Origin: Neobacillus massiliamazoniensis
GTDB taxonomy: Bacteria > Bacillota > Bacilli > Bacillales > Cytobacillaceae
DNA: 64,000 nucleotides
NCBI RefSeq assembly: GCF_001048695.1
Contig: NZ_CVRB01000003.1
Span: 372,001-436,000 of the forward strand
Direction: 5' to 3'
In this document: positions 53,301-63,064 of the stretch, piece by piece
Position numbering within the stretch: the stretch's first letter is position 1
How the letters are laid out: every line of letters starts with the position of its first letter
The notes under the pieces: generated by a model
Told to the model about the DNA's origin: nothing
The model's database searches: none
The model's input: the letters and a program-made list of their open reading frames with translations, nothing else
Program-made: the position numbers and the translations under genes

Positions 53301-54653
53301 TTGAACTTAGAAACTAAAACTACAACAAAATATACTCCATCTCCCATACATAGAAAATTTTATCTTTCAGTATTATGGAAGTTTTGGCTATGTCATGGAC
53401 TGGCATTTGCATGGATGATTTTTTCCATTATATTATCCATTCCTTGGGTTAAGGATTTAGGCGAATTGGTACCCGTACCTGTCGCCATTGCCTTTATAAC
53501 AGGAATTGCCTATATTCCTGGATATCTAAATGCCTTCATGGTGGCCAGTCTCTTGTTTGATCGGCAGCCTTCTTTTAAAACTCTTCATCCAAAAGAGCCG
53601 GTAAGCATTTTAATTGCTTGTTGGAATGAAGAAAAGGGCATTGTTAGTACATTACAGCAATTAGCCAAGCAAGATTATGAAGGAGAAATGCAAATCTATG
53701 TTATTGATAACAACTCGACAGATCATACAGCAGAAGTGGCAGAAAGACTTGGAAAGGAATTAGGGCTTAACATTCGTGTTATTTTTGAAGAAACACCAGG
53801 AAAAAACCATGCCCTAAATAAAGCTCTTCAGTATGTAGAGACACAACTATTAATTACATTAGACGCTGATACTTTGCTCCATCCACAAGCTGTTCGACGC
53901 CTAGTTTCACGTATGAAGTCTGCTCCGGAAGATGTTTGTGCTGTCGCTGGGGCGGTTCTTGTAAGAAATAGTCGTGAAAACTGGCTTGCCCGTATACAGG
54001 AATGGGATTACTTTTTAGGTATTGCCTCGATTAAACGCCTGCAAGGACTTTATCAAGGAACACTCGTCGCACAGGGAGCATACAGCTTGTACCTAACTGA
54101 TGCCATAAAAGAAGTCGGAGGTTGGCCTGATGCAATTGGGGAAGACATTGTCCTTACTTGGGCATTTTTAGAGAGAAATTATAAGGTATTTTTTGAACCA
54201 ACAGCCATTGCCTTTACAGATGTCCCTACAGAGTTTAGCCATTTTGCTCGCCAGCGAAGCCGTTGGGCAAGAGGAATGATAGAGGCTTTAAAAAGGGTAA
54301 AGCCATGGGAGCAGCCACGAATTTTCACTCGTTATTTAACAGGTTCTAATCTAGTCATGCCATACTTGGATTTTGTTTATACCTTTGTTTGGATCCCAGG
54401 ACTCATCGCTAGCTTCTTTGGGATTTTCTGGATCGCTGGACCACAAACATTGTTTGTTTTACCGCTAGCCCTACTTTCGAATTATTTTCTCTATCGTTAT
54501 CAAAAAGGTGTCTTTCGGGAATTAGGGTTGCACATCCGAAAAAATCGAATTGGGTTTTTCTTTTACGTCTTATGTTATCAAATGATTATGTCTCCTGTTT
54601 CGGTATGGGGATACATTCAAGAATTTATGCAATTGCGTAGGGTTTGGAAATAG
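53301..54653 (+). CDS. Glycosyltransferase family 2, PgaC/IcaA-like
   Basis: 450 residues; TTG start with an AAGGAG 13 bases upstream. Two N-terminal spans, the GT2 core (S-I-L-I-A-C-W-N-E-E, V-I-D-N-N-S-T-D, L-D-A-D-T, G-E-D-I-V-L-T, and R-Q-R-S-R-W for the QxxRW site), and three C-terminal spans. This is the layout of processive poly-N-acetylglucosamine synthases. Its place after sipW suggests that it adds an exopolysaccharide to the TasA matrix. Product not proven. Confidence 0.82.
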   Translation: MNLETKTTTKYTPSPIHRKFYLSVLWKFWLCHGLAFAWMIFSIILSIPWVKDLGELVPVPVAIAFITGIAYIPGYLNAFMVASLLFDRQPSFKTLHPKEPVSILIACWNEEKGIVSTLQQLAKQDYEGEMQIYVIDNNSTDHTAEVAERLGKELGLNIRVIFEETPGKNHALNKALQYVETQLLITLDADTLLHPQAVRRLVSRMKSAPEDVCAVAGAVLVRNSRENWLARIQEWDYFLGIASIKRLQGLYQGTLVAQGAYSLYLTDAIKEVGGWPDAIGEDIVLTWAFLERNYKVFFEPTAIAFTDVPTEFSHFARQRSRWARGMIEALKRVKPWEQPRIFTRYLTGSNLVMPYLDFVYTFVWIPGLIASFFGIFWIAGPQTLFVLPLALLSNYFLYRYQKGVFRELGLHIRKNRIGFFFYVLCYQMIMSPVSVWGYIQEFMQLRRVWK

Positions 54654-54857
54654 TTAGAAAAGGACAGAACGAATTTAGGTGCGTTGCTGTCCTTTTTCTT
54701 TGTACAAGTATCTGCCCTCATAAAACGAAATTCCATCACGAATGTATTGTAAAGGATTTAAATGAAATAAATTTTTATTCTAAAAGAAACATTTTTTAAT
54801 GTGATTTTCATTTATGATGTTTATAGTAATGTATTATGAAAGTCGAGGTGTAAAGTC

Positions 54858-55829
54858 TTGAAGAAATTCATTTTACTTTTTCTTGTAGTGTTTGCGTATT
54901 TTTACTATTCTCATCAAGACACGCTTCCTTCTAAGGATCAAATCCTAAGCTACTTAAACTTGAAAAGTTCACAAGCAGCTCCACAAGTAGTGTCGCCAGT
55001 ACAAAAAGAATCGACCAATCTTAATAATAAGGTGGCGTCCATCCCGACTTCAGCAAAGGAAAAATATCCGACAAAAAATATTCAAACCTATCAAGTAACG
55101 GTGAACAACGGAAAATTAGTGGTGGACGGAAAACCAACGCCTTACGGAAAATTCTATCATGCTGATGGGGTCATATTGTATATTGATGAACCTAGAGCCA
55201 ATAAGAAGGAAACGATTAAGGTACCTTTTAAAAATGGAAGGGTCCATTACGAATACCCTCTTATCTATACTGTAGGCGATGTTATTCTTAACCTAAATGA
55301 GTATTATAAAGGGAAAGCGGATAATCCAAATGAGGTATTGGGCTATGCAGAATATCATTTAACTGATGGTGACCCATATTTGCAGCCTAGCTATATGGTT
55401 CAAAGCAATGATCCGACTCTTATTGCCCTTGCTCAAAATATTACCTATGGAAAAAAGACTGATTCTGAAAAATCCCAAGCAATTTTTGAGTGGGTAGCGA
55501 AAAATATTGCCTATAATGCACCTTTAGTAAATAGTCCTAATCCGCCGTTATATTCCGCATTAAAAACTTATAATAGCGGTGTTGTTCTTTGTTCGGGCTA
55601 TGCCGATTTAAGTGCTGCCCTCCACCGTGCTGTAGGGATTGAAGCGAAAGTGGATTACGGCGAAAATCATGCTTGGAATGAAGTGAACATAAATGGAGTA
55701 TGGCAAACAGAAGACCCAACCTATGGATCTGGGTATATAAACGCTAACACGATGAAATTTGTTCACAACTATCAACCGGCCTATTTCTATAAGTCCGATA
55801 AGCATAAAGAAGGGGAATACCCTTGGTAA
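54858..55829 (+). CDS. Secreted transglutaminase-like protein
   Basis: 323 residues; TTG start behind GAGGTG. An N-terminal membrane anchor or signal (FILLFLVVFAYFYY). The transglutaminase core near 205-295 has Cys in V-V-L-C-S-G-Y-A-D, His in E-N-H-A-W-N-E-V and Asp in T-E-D-P-T-Y-G, a complete triad. The middle (residues 85-180) is a beta-rich domain. Bacterial members act as cysteine peptidases, amidases or crosslinkers. It follows the glycosyltransferase by 200 bases, so a wall- or matrix-modifying function is plausible. Confidence 0.85.
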   Translation: MKKFILLFLVVFAYFYYSHQDTLPSKDQILSYLNLKSSQAAPQVVSPVQKESTNLNNKVASIPTSAKEKYPTKNIQTYQVTVNNGKLVVDGKPTPYGKFYHADGVILYIDEPRANKKETIKVPFKNGRVHYEYPLIYTVGDVILNLNEYYKGKADNPNEVLGYAEYHLTDGDPYLQPSYMVQSNDPTLIALAQNITYGKKTDSEKSQAIFEWVAKNIAYNAPLVNSPNPPLYSALKTYNSGVVLCSGYADLSAALHRAVGIEAKVDYGENHAWNEVNINGVWQTEDPTYGSGYINANTMKFVHNYQPAYFYKSDKHKEGEYPW

Positions 55830-55835
55830 CAGCTT

Positions 55836-55863
55836 CTCTGTTTTAACAGAGAAGTTTTTTTTT
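55836..55863 (+). terminator. Terminator after the transglutaminase gene
   Basis: CTTCTCTGTTTTAACAGAGAAG then eight or more T. Confidence 0.9.
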
Positions 55864-55918
55864 GAAATTGAGGGTAATTGACATTAATGATCCGTTTTTT
55901 ATAGCGCCTGATTGATCG

Positions 55919-55968
55919 CGGAAAGGGGTGACCGAAAACTTAAACAACGGGAAAAATCGGCCACCTTT
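55919..55968. other. Large GC-rich hairpin
   Basis: GGAAAGGGGTGACCGA pairs with TCGGCCACCTTTCC across a 20-base A-rich loop. It stands 17 bases beyond the stop of the small minus-strand gene but has no good T run on that strand. It could be a processed 3' end or the relic of a repeat element. Confidence 0.5.
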
Positions 55969-55984
55969 CCGGGCTTTGATTTAG

Positions 55985-56134
55985 TCATAGATTACTTTGC
56001 TGGTTATTTTGATCAATCATCTCTTTTACATCTTGAGCAATTTTATCAAATGTTTGATTAACTTTATTCATGATTTCATCTTGGTCAAGGTCGTAGTTTT
56101 GGTTGATATTGCTCGACATATCTTTGTTCTCCAT
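55985..56134 (-). CDS. Small acidic protein of 49 residues
   Basis: ATG at 56134 behind GGGAGGTGTTGAAA, a very good ribosome site. The peptide (MENKDMSSNINQNYDLDQDE, then IMNKVNQTFDKIAQDVKEMI and DQNNQQSNL) is acidic, helical and highly charged, without membrane segment. It is too short for most gene finders. Not recognised; small acid-soluble or spore-associated proteins are one possibility. Confidence 0.6.
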   Translation of the reverse strand: MENKDMSSNINQNYDLDQDEIMNKVNQTFDKIAQDVKEMIDQNNQQSNL

Positions 56135-56263
56135 TTTCAACACCTCCCATTGGATTTTATCGTGTGTACAATGGAAATGATTTATAACTGATACATTTTT
56201 TAAATCTATTATTATATAATTGGTTTAAAATCTTTGGGAATGAATTGAGAAGGGGATAATTTT

Positions 56264-57136
56264 ATGTATAAACAAGGATACATTGAGGTAAGTGGGGGAA
56301 AGGTTTGGTATGAAAAATTTGAAAAAAACACAAAAGGAACGCCTGTTATCATTTTGCATGGTGGGCCTGGCTCCTCTTGCTATTCTCTTCAAGGGCTTAA
56401 AGCTCTAGAAGAAGATCGGACAGTTATTCTTTACGATCAATTAGGCTGTGGAAGGTCTGATCGGCCAACTGATCCGTCACTTTGGCGATTAGAAAGGTTC
56501 GTAGAGGAATTAGGCCAAATAAGAAGGGCGCTGGACCTTGATGAAATCCATATTCTCGGTCATTCATGGGGCACGACGCTTGCAGCCGCTTATTGTTTAA
56601 CGAAGCCAAGTGGGGTGAAAAGTGTCATTTTTTCAAGTCCATGTCTGAGTGCTCCATTATGGGAACAAGACCAAAGACGCAACTTAAAAAAACTTCCAAC
56701 AGAAATTCAAGATACGATCATCAGATGTGAAAAAAATGGAACGACTGATTCAAAAGAGTATCTAGAAGCAAATGAAAAATTTAATAGTGAATTTGTTTGC
56801 AGACTCGATCCATATCCTGAGTATTTAAAACAAGGATCTCATTTTAAAAATCCTGAGGTTTACAATATTATGTGGGGGCCATCTGAATTTACCGTGTTAG
56901 GGAATTTAAAAGAGTTTGACTGCACAACTCAATTGAAGGAGCTCACGTGTCCGACACTTTACACGTGCGGACGATTTGATGAGGCGACTCCGGAAACAAC
57001 GGAGTTTTACAGCAGTCAAACACCTGGTTCAAAGTTCCATGTGTTTGAGCATAGCGCCCATATGCCATATGTGGAGGAGCCGGAAGAGTATATGCGTGTA
57101 ATGAGTGAATTCTTGAAATCAGTCGATTCTATTTAA
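56264..57136 (+). CDS. Proline iminopeptidase-type alpha/beta hydrolase
   Basis: 290 residues. S33 pattern: H-G-G-P-G-S (oxyanion), D-Q-L-G-C-G-R-S, nucleophile in G-H-S-W-G-T, Asp in G-R-F-D-E-A-T-P and His in S-A-H-M-P-Y. GAGAAGGGG precedes the ATG. Such enzymes release N-terminal proline or related residues from peptides. Monocistronic. Confidence 0.9.
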   Translation: MYKQGYIEVSGGKVWYEKFEKNTKGTPVIILHGGPGSSCYSLQGLKALEEDRTVILYDQLGCGRSDRPTDPSLWRLERFVEELGQIRRALDLDEIHILGHSWGTTLAAAYCLTKPSGVKSVIFSSPCLSAPLWEQDQRRNLKKLPTEIQDTIIRCEKNGTTDSKEYLEANEKFNSEFVCRLDPYPEYLKQGSHFKNPEVYNIMWGPSEFTVLGNLKEFDCTTQLKELTCPTLYTCGRFDEATPETTEFYSSQTPGSKFHVFEHSAHMPYVEEPEEYMRVMSEFLKSVDSI

Positions 57137-57274
57137 TCACTATCAAAAATGAAAAAATTTTCTTTAATTTAGTAGAAATCTAATATAGACACATGGTTAA
57201 AAACGAGGTACTGTATCATAGTGGGGTGGTTATGGTAAAACACCATCAAGTTTACAATGTTAAGGGGTATACTC

Positions 57275-58486
57275 ATGGGGGAATTCCGTTCGGAACGATT
57301 ACAGCAATCTCGAAGACGAAAAAGAAGGAGATTAAAGCCTGTTATTAAGCAATTTTTTGTATTGTTTTTAATCGGTGCGTTGACTGTTCCTACTTACAAA
57401 ATCGTCACCCATTTTATGGATGAAAACAGTAAAAAATCAAAGCCTGCAAAAACAGGGCTGCAAGTTTCAAAAAAAGAACCACAACCTGAAAAAACTCCTG
57501 AAAAACAACCAGAAAAAGTGGTAGCAACAAAGATGGAGGACGTAAATAACTCTCCGGCTATTGACGATTACTTAAAAAGTTTAAATTTTAACGGTACGGC
57601 ACTGGTTGTAAAGAATGATAAAGTGATGATCGATAAGGGCTACGGGTCGGCTGATATGGAAAAGAAGGTTCCGAATAATGCGGAAACGGTCTTTTACATC
57701 GGATCGATTTCAAAGGTGTTTGTTTCTACCGCCATTATGCAGTTGCAGGAACAAGGGAAATTAAATGTAAATGATCTTCTATCAAAGTATATTCCTGATT
57801 TCCCAAATGGAAATAAAATTACGCTTTATCACTTGTTAACACACACTTCCGGTATTCCGGAACATCAAGAAACGAATGTGAAAATTTCTCATGATGATTT
57901 AATTAAGAAAATTGGTCAAGGTCAATTAAAATTTCAACCTGGGACTGATTGGTTATACAGTGATTCCAACTATGCGATCTTAGCTTACATTTTGGAAAAA
58001 CAAACTGGTGAATCACTTGAATCGTATGTGACTGAACATGTATTTAAAAAAGCAGGGCTTACTCATACCGGGTTCGGAGATGCGTATTATCAAGAACCTT
58101 ATCCTTCAAAGGGCTATAAACTAAAGGATGGTGCAATGGTGTCACCTTCTTTACCTGACATGTCCCAGTTATTTGGCTGTGGTGATATTTATACGACACC
58201 ATATGATATGTATTTATTTGATAAGTCTCTTTATTCCGGCAAATTGATATCAGAGAACAGTTTGAAGCAGTTCTTTACTCCTTTTAAACACAATTATGCT
58301 TTTGGCTTATACAACGATCCTGGAAGCTATTCTGACCATGGAGTTCTCCCAGGTTGGAATTGTTTAAATAGCTTCAGCAAAAATGGAACTATTTATGTCG
58401 TGTTGCTTTCAAATGTCCAAAACGGTGTAAAATCATTAGGTGTTGTCAATAACCAGATTTATATGTTGTTAAAAGGAATAAATTAA
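57275..58486 (+). CDS. Membrane-anchored serine hydrolase of the beta-lactamase fold
   Basis: 403 residues from the ATG at 57275, eight bases behind AAGGGG; an earlier ATG at 57257 lacks a site. A very basic start and one span (PVIKQFFVLFLIGALTVPTY) anchor it. The active-site S-x-x-K is in Y-I-G-S-I-S-K-V-F, with the tyrosine site in W-L-Y-S-D-S-N-Y and an H-x-G end in S-D-H-G-V-L-P-G. H-T-S-G-I-P-E-H is the usual helper motif. Class C/PBP4*-like peptidases or esterases of this kind act on peptidoglycan or small esters. Confidence 0.85.
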   Translation: MGEFRSERLQQSRRRKRRRLKPVIKQFFVLFLIGALTVPTYKIVTHFMDENSKKSKPAKTGLQVSKKEPQPEKTPEKQPEKVVATKMEDVNNSPAIDDYLKSLNFNGTALVVKNDKVMIDKGYGSADMEKKVPNNAETVFYIGSISKVFVSTAIMQLQEQGKLNVNDLLSKYIPDFPNGNKITLYHLLTHTSGIPEHQETNVKISHDDLIKKIGQGQLKFQPGTDWLYSDSNYAILAYILEKQTGESLESYVTEHVFKKAGLTHTGFGDAYYQEPYPSKGYKLKDGAMVSPSLPDMSQLFGCGDIYTTPYDMYLFDKSLYSGKLISENSLKQFFTPFKHNYAFGLYNDPGSYSDHGVLPGWNCLNSFSKNGTIYVVLLSNVQNGVKSLGVVNNQIYMLLKGIN

Positions 58487-58814
58487 AAAAATTCACCTGG
58501 AATCAGGTGGATTTTTTTTGCTGCAATGAAAATTTAATTCGCTCATAGAACGAATTTTTCCTAATTGCTAAGCCAAAAAAAAGTCCGGCCATATGCCGGG
58601 CAAAGAAAAAATATATATTAAAAGGGGGGATGAAAAAAACTCATGTTCTTTCCATGTATTCATCATAAACACTAAAAATGAACAAAGTATGACTAAACCA
58701 TTAACGAAATCTTAAACTTTATCCACAGTGGTGTCAGGCACCAGATTAGAAAGAAAAAGCTATTTGAATCCAATGAAATAAATTTGATGGATTCAAATAG
58801 CTTTATTTTATATA
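58487..58814. other. Gap with terminator
   Basis: AATTCACCTGGAATCAGGTGGATTTTTTTT at 58490-58519 is a terminator. A GTGTCAGGCACC stem follows near 58732. No gene. Confidence 0.6.
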
Positions 58815-59531
58815 CTATCTCCCGCAATAGATTCCTATCACATTTCCATCGAGATCAAGGAATTGAGCAAATGTGCCGAAATCAGGAATTGGCGTTTCTG
58901 GGACAATCACTTTACCGCCCAATTGAGATACTTTTTCTAAATAATCAGGAATGTTATCTACTTTTATGTATAGAGTTAGATAGGTAGGTTCTTCATGTGT
59001 CCAATTAAAGATGTGACCATTCAGTCCTGCGTCCTCTTCAGATATACTCATTACCGGGCCATCATCAGTTATATTCCACTTAAAGACGCTTTCATAAAAC
59101 TTTTGTGAACGATGTCCTTCTCTTGCAGCAATTTCGAAGAAACCGATTTGATGAGTTGCAATGTTCCTATTAGGTTTCTTATTTATATTGTCGCTACCTT
59201 TATAAATTCCAATGATATTCCCATCAGGATCAACGAACTGGGCAATTGAACCACCAGTTGGGACCGCCATTTCCGGCAGGATGACTGTTCCGCCCATTTC
59301 CTTCACTTTCGCCAAGCTTTCCTGTATGTTATCTACGTTAATATAGATACTGACATGTGTTGGGTGTTCTTTATGCGGCCATTTTAGAATATGCCCATTG
59401 ATGCCAGAACCAGAAATTTTCAGCAAAGGGCCAACATCCGTAATTTCCCAATTAAACAGGTCCTCATAAAAGTTTTTCGCCAGGTTTCCATCTCTCGCTG
59501 CAATCACAAACATTTCAATCGTGCTACTCAT
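58815..59531 (-). CDS. Double VOC (glyoxalase-fold) protein
   Basis: 238 residues made of two tandem VOC modules, about 1-115 and 125-238. Each carries F-Y-E-x-x-F-x-W, N-G-H-I, V-D-N-I and a C-terminal F-V-D-P-D-G-N-I-I-G-I-Y or F-L-D-L-D-G-N-V-I-G-I-Y end. The fold binds metal and often serves drug binding or dioxygenase-like chemistry. The modules suggest gene duplication. Substrate unknown. Confidence 0.88.
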   Translation of the reverse strand: MSSTIEMFVIAARDGNLAKNFYEDLFNWEITDVGPLLKISGSGINGHILKWPHKEHPTHVSIYINVDNIQESLAKVKEMGGTVILPEMAVPTGGSIAQFVDPDGNIIGIYKGSDNINKKPNRNIATHQIGFFEIAAREGHRSQKFYESVFKWNITDDGPVMSISEEDAGLNGHIFNWTHEEPTYLTLYIKVDNIPDYLEKVSQLGGKVIVPETPIPDFGTFAQFLDLDGNVIGIYCGR

Positions 59532-60019
59532 GTTTCCAACTCCTAATCATTTAAAGGTGGTACTCCAAGTCACTCTCAAACTTCAGTATTACTCCTATTC
59601 CAATACGTTAAACACGTAATATGTATTCGACTCTAAACCTTAAATTCCTTTATTTCTATAAAAAAACTGGGCAAACTGCCGCGGGCATTCAAAAAGTCCC
59701 CTTAAAGTAAGAAAAAGTTATAATACCTGTATTTCGCAATTGAATTTGAGCCACTTGAAATTAGCGCAATTCACAAACTAGGAGAATGAATTTCAATACC
59801 GAGTAGGCTTGCCAGGGATTCACTACAGGCGTGACTTATTAGCGAAAGTGAACTAACAGAATATTACCATTTAGTTCGTTTAATTATAACTTTAAAAGAA
59901 TTATATAAATTAAATAAGGAATTCATTGACATATTAACTACTAAGTAATACTATGTAGTAGTACTAAGTGATGTTAAGTAACAAGAGGGCTGATAGAAAA
60001 GGAAAGAGCGGGAAACCAA
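59532..60019. other. Gap with possible operator of the P450 relic
   Basis: No gene. ACTACTAAGTAATACTATGTAGTAGT at about 59938-59963 and AGTACTAAGT next to it form overlapping dyads resembling PadR-type operators, upstream of the P450 gene. Confidence 0.4.
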
Positions 60020-60568
60020 ATGAAAAAGTTTACAACAGAAGATTTTAGTTCGTCAGAAAATTTGAAGGATGTTGTTAGCTTTTATAAAAAACTAACGGAA
60101 CAACAAGAGCCGCTTATCCGTCTAGATGATTATTATGGAATGGGACCAACCTGGCTTGCGATTCACCGTGAGGATACAGTAGCTATTCTCAAAGATCCTC
60201 GGTTTATCAGAGATGTGCGAAAGCTACAGCCTACACAAGATCAACCAGATTTAGAAGATCGATCTGAGAAGTGGGAGTTTAATATAAATTTCCCAAATAT
60301 GCTGGACTCTGATCCACCTGATCATACTCGTTTGCGCAGGTTAACAGCCAAAGCTTTTACCCCTCAAATGATTGCGAATCTAGAACCTCGTATTCAACAG
60401 ATTACAGATGAATTATTGGATGCCGTACAGAAAAAAGGGAAGATGGATCTTATTTCAGATTTTGCTTTTCCACTTCCATTTCGGGTTATTGCCGAGATGT
60501 TAGGAAAGAAATTAGGCTTTAATTACTTCCAATCTTTTATTCCAGAATATGGCCCTTTAATGGAATAA
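60020..60568 (+). pseudogene. Truncated cytochrome P450 (N-terminal part)
   Basis: 182 residues of a protein that should be about 400. The start is typical of bacterial CYP107-like enzymes: M-L-D-S-D-P-P-D-H-T-R-L-R-R-L (helix C, heme propionate contact) and D-L-I-S-D-F-A-F-P-L-P-F. After residue about 165 the sequence leaves the family and stops. The I-helix, ExxR and heme-binding Cys regions are missing. It cannot bind heme. Confidence 0.82.
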
Positions 60569-60827
60569 CATAACTTCCTTTTTTGAGATTGTTTTATCAT
60601 TCACATTAGTAGATGAAGATTGTATCCACGAGGTAATAGTTTTATAAGTACTAACCATTTAACATTAATTTTCAAATACCCAGAATTAAAAGGAATAGTG
60701 TGCATAGCAGCATAAAGAAATAAAAGAGGGAAAGAAAACTTTAGTATAAAGGGAATATCCCTATATTAACAGAAATAAGTATGGTTATGATTACCAAATC
60801 ATTTAACATTTAAAAGGAGGTAAAAAC
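60569..60827. other. Leader of the alpha/beta hydrolase gene
   Basis: No gene. A short AAAGGGAATATCCCTA stem at about 60749 and an AAAGGAGG site directly before the next ATG. Confidence 0.5.
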
Positions 60828-61670
60828 ATGAGTGAACAGATACTGAAAGTAAATAAAGTAGATATATGTACAGAAAGTTTTGGAAAACCTAAGGATCCAG
60901 CTGTGCTTTTAATCATGGGAGCGATGTCTTCATTAGACTGGTGGGATGAGGACTTCTGCCTCCGCCTGGCTGATCAGGGGAGATTTGTCATTCGGTACGA
61001 TCATCGCGATTTGGGGCGATCTGTCACTTATGAACCTGGTACTTCTAACTATACAATAACGGACATGGCTGACGATGCGGTTGGAGTTCTGGATGCTTAT
61101 TCCATAGAGCAGGCCCATATTGTTGGAATGTCCTTGGGCGGTATGATCGGTCAGATTCTTGCCCTGAGATATCCAGAACGCATATTTACGCTTACCCTAA
61201 TTGCATCAAGTGTGTTCGGGACTGAGATGGAAAAACTGCCTCAAATGGACCAAAGCATACTGGATTACCATGCGAAGAGTACTTCCATAGATTGGTCAAA
61301 TCGAGAGGCGGTCATTTCCTATCTAGCGGGTGGATGGAAAACTTTATGTGGTTCCAAACCTTTCGAGGAGGTAAGAATATATAAACTTGCGGAAAGAGAG
61401 GCTGCCCGCGCTAAACAGCTGACGAGCAGATTCAATCATGCCATGCTTCAAGGCGGAGACGAGTATTACGATAGAATGGGTGAGATTAGCGTACCTGTCC
61501 TCATTATTCATGGCACTGAAGATCCAGCTCTTCCATACGAGCATGGACTTGCTCTTACGAAAGTTATTCCCCATGCTGAATTAGTGACTCTTGATGGATC
61601 AGGTCATGAGATTCATAGTGAAGACTGGGACCAAATTATTGACTCAGTTGTAAATCTTAGTTCGCGATAA
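60828..61670 (+). CDS. Alpha/beta hydrolase
   Basis: 280 residues. Start behind AAAGGAGG. I-M-G-A-M-S-S-L-D-W-W (oxyanion region), Y-D-H-R-D-L-G-R-S, nucleophile elbow G-M-S-L-G-G-M, Asp in H-G-T-E-D-P-A-L-P and His in G-S-G-H-E-I. Related to lactonases and esterases in aclacinomycin methylesterase-like groups. It lies behind a P450 relic; the two may once have acted in one pathway. Confidence 0.88.
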   Translation: MSEQILKVNKVDICTESFGKPKDPAVLLIMGAMSSLDWWDEDFCLRLADQGRFVIRYDHRDLGRSVTYEPGTSNYTITDMADDAVGVLDAYSIEQAHIVGMSLGGMIGQILALRYPERIFTLTLIASSVFGTEMEKLPQMDQSILDYHAKSTSIDWSNREAVISYLAGGWKTLCGSKPFEEVRIYKLAEREAARAKQLTSRFNHAMLQGGDEYYDRMGEISVPVLIIHGTEDPALPYEHGLALTKVIPHAELVTLDGSGHEIHSEDWDQIIDSVVNLSSR

Positions 61671-62038
61671 AAATTTGTGATTTCACTTTTTATATTAGAA
61701 GATGCCTTATTAAATTCTATACCTGTTGTATACTGGCTAATCTATATGAAGTTAGCAAAAACACTAATCCCTTACGATTCAAGGGATTGGTGTTTATTCA
61801 TATTTTATCGGTTATACGTTTTATACATTGTAGGTGAATCAACGTTTTTGGCTTCTTCAGGATCTTGTTTGCTACAGAAAAAAGTCAGGTTTTTTTCTAG
61901 ATAGTCTCATAACCCTTGGGGGAAGTAATAAAGACGCTTTTCCAATTCTGGAAAAGCGCCGGATTGCGCAACAACAAGGACTCACACTTTATTTAAGTTA
62001 CGGTGATCCTCCTTCTAGACTTAGAAGCTGTTTTTCTT
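61671..62038. other. Gap with hairpin
   Basis: CGCTTTTCCAATTCTGGAAAAGCGC at about 61934-61958 is a perfect hairpin followed by CGGATTGCGCAACAACAAGG, a sequence style seen between Bacillus genes. Short open frames here overlap it and are not convincing. Confidence 0.45.
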
Positions 62039-62659
62039 TTAGTAATTTCCAGTTTGAATAGAGGAGACTTGGTCATTCCACGATGTACCATTAGCCATTC
62101 GCCAAGAAGTTAGATTGTTAAAAAAGTAATAACTTGTTCGGTTGCTAAAGGTGATATAATAACCGCCATAATTATTATGTTGAAACAAAGTGACCCAAGA
62201 CCAAGGAGCTACATTTAAAGAAGAAATTCTGTCATTCCAAAAAGATCCCCAACGGACACCTGTAGCGTATGTCCATGTTCCAGAAGACAAGGTTACATAT
62301 TTTCCGTAGCCGTCATAAGAAGTATGTTCATAGAAATAATCTGTTCCTGACATTATACCTAAATCTTTATTCGGTGAAAATTCTTTAACTTGTTGTTGAT
62401 ATGCTTCATATTTTTGTACGGTTGAGAAGCCAAGTACCCTTTCCCCTTGATTACTTTTTTCAATCACAATCCCAGCAATTTTTTTATGATCGTCTGATGA
62501 ATATTTTACTCCATCCAGTGTGTCAATTTTTAAGTCTTGAACGGGACTCGATGTTGGACTAGCTGCATTTGCTTTGCCTTCAAAACTAAAAACCCAAGAG
62601 AAAACTAACGCTAAAGCCATTAAAGGAAAAGATAAACTACGTAAAACTCTTCTTGCCAT
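62039..62659 (-). CDS. Secreted beta/gamma-crystallin-like (inhibitor I36-type) protein
   Basis: 206 residues. Signal peptide 1-32 (PLMALALVFSWVFSFEGKAN-A-A). A linker domain follows to about 105. Residues about 108-206 hold two crystallin-like Greek-key motifs (Y-F-Y-E-H-T-S-Y-D-G-Y-G-K-Y-V and L-F-Q-H-N-N-Y-G-G-Y-Y-I-T-F) with W-N-D-R-I-S-S-L and W-N-D-Q-V-S-S-I ends. The family includes protease inhibitors and calcium-binding proteins. GGGAGGCG ribosome site. Confidence 0.82.
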   Translation of the reverse strand: MARRVLRSLSFPLMALALVFSWVFSFEGKANAASPTSSPVQDLKIDTLDGVKYSSDDHKKIAGIVIEKSNQGERVLGFSTVQKYEAYQQQVKEFSPNKDLGIMSGTDYFYEHTSYDGYGKYVTLSSGTWTYATGVRWGSFWNDRISSLNVAPWSWVTLFQHNNYGGYYITFSNRTSYYFFNNLTSWRMANGTSWNDQVSSIQTGNY

Positions 62660-63064
62660 TGAAACGCCTCCCTCATCAAATTTTAATACAAAGTAAGTAT
62701 AACGAAATTGGAAAAATAATACATGGTACTTTTTTCCTTATTTAGATTTTAACGAAATAGAAGAAAGCTCAAAAGTGAATCCATTTGAGTTTCCGGCAAC
62801 TGTTTAGAAAGTTCTATATTACGAAAGAGGATAAAAATAAGTAAATTAACGTTTCTTAGCTATGTAAGAAGAAGAAATTCCGAACTTTTCTTCTTCAAGG
62901 GAGGAGGAATATCTGATGGTTGGATATATTGGATTTATACTAAGTTATGCCTAATCAGACTTTATGGCAGGGCTCTTTTCCTTTTTATTTTTAAAGTTAT
63001 CTTGTCACAACTTTCGCAAAAAGAAAAAAGCCTCTTTATAAGGGCTTTTTCCTGAAAATTAAAA
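62660..63064. other. Gap before the sporulation peptides
   Basis: About 400 bases. GGGAGGAGG followed by a 12-codon frame (MVGYIGFILSYA) at 62916-62954 may be a real micro-peptide. AAAAAGCCTC...AAGGGCTTTTT at about 63022-63050 is a terminator-like stem behind the first YjcZ-type gene on the minus strand. Confidence 0.4.
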
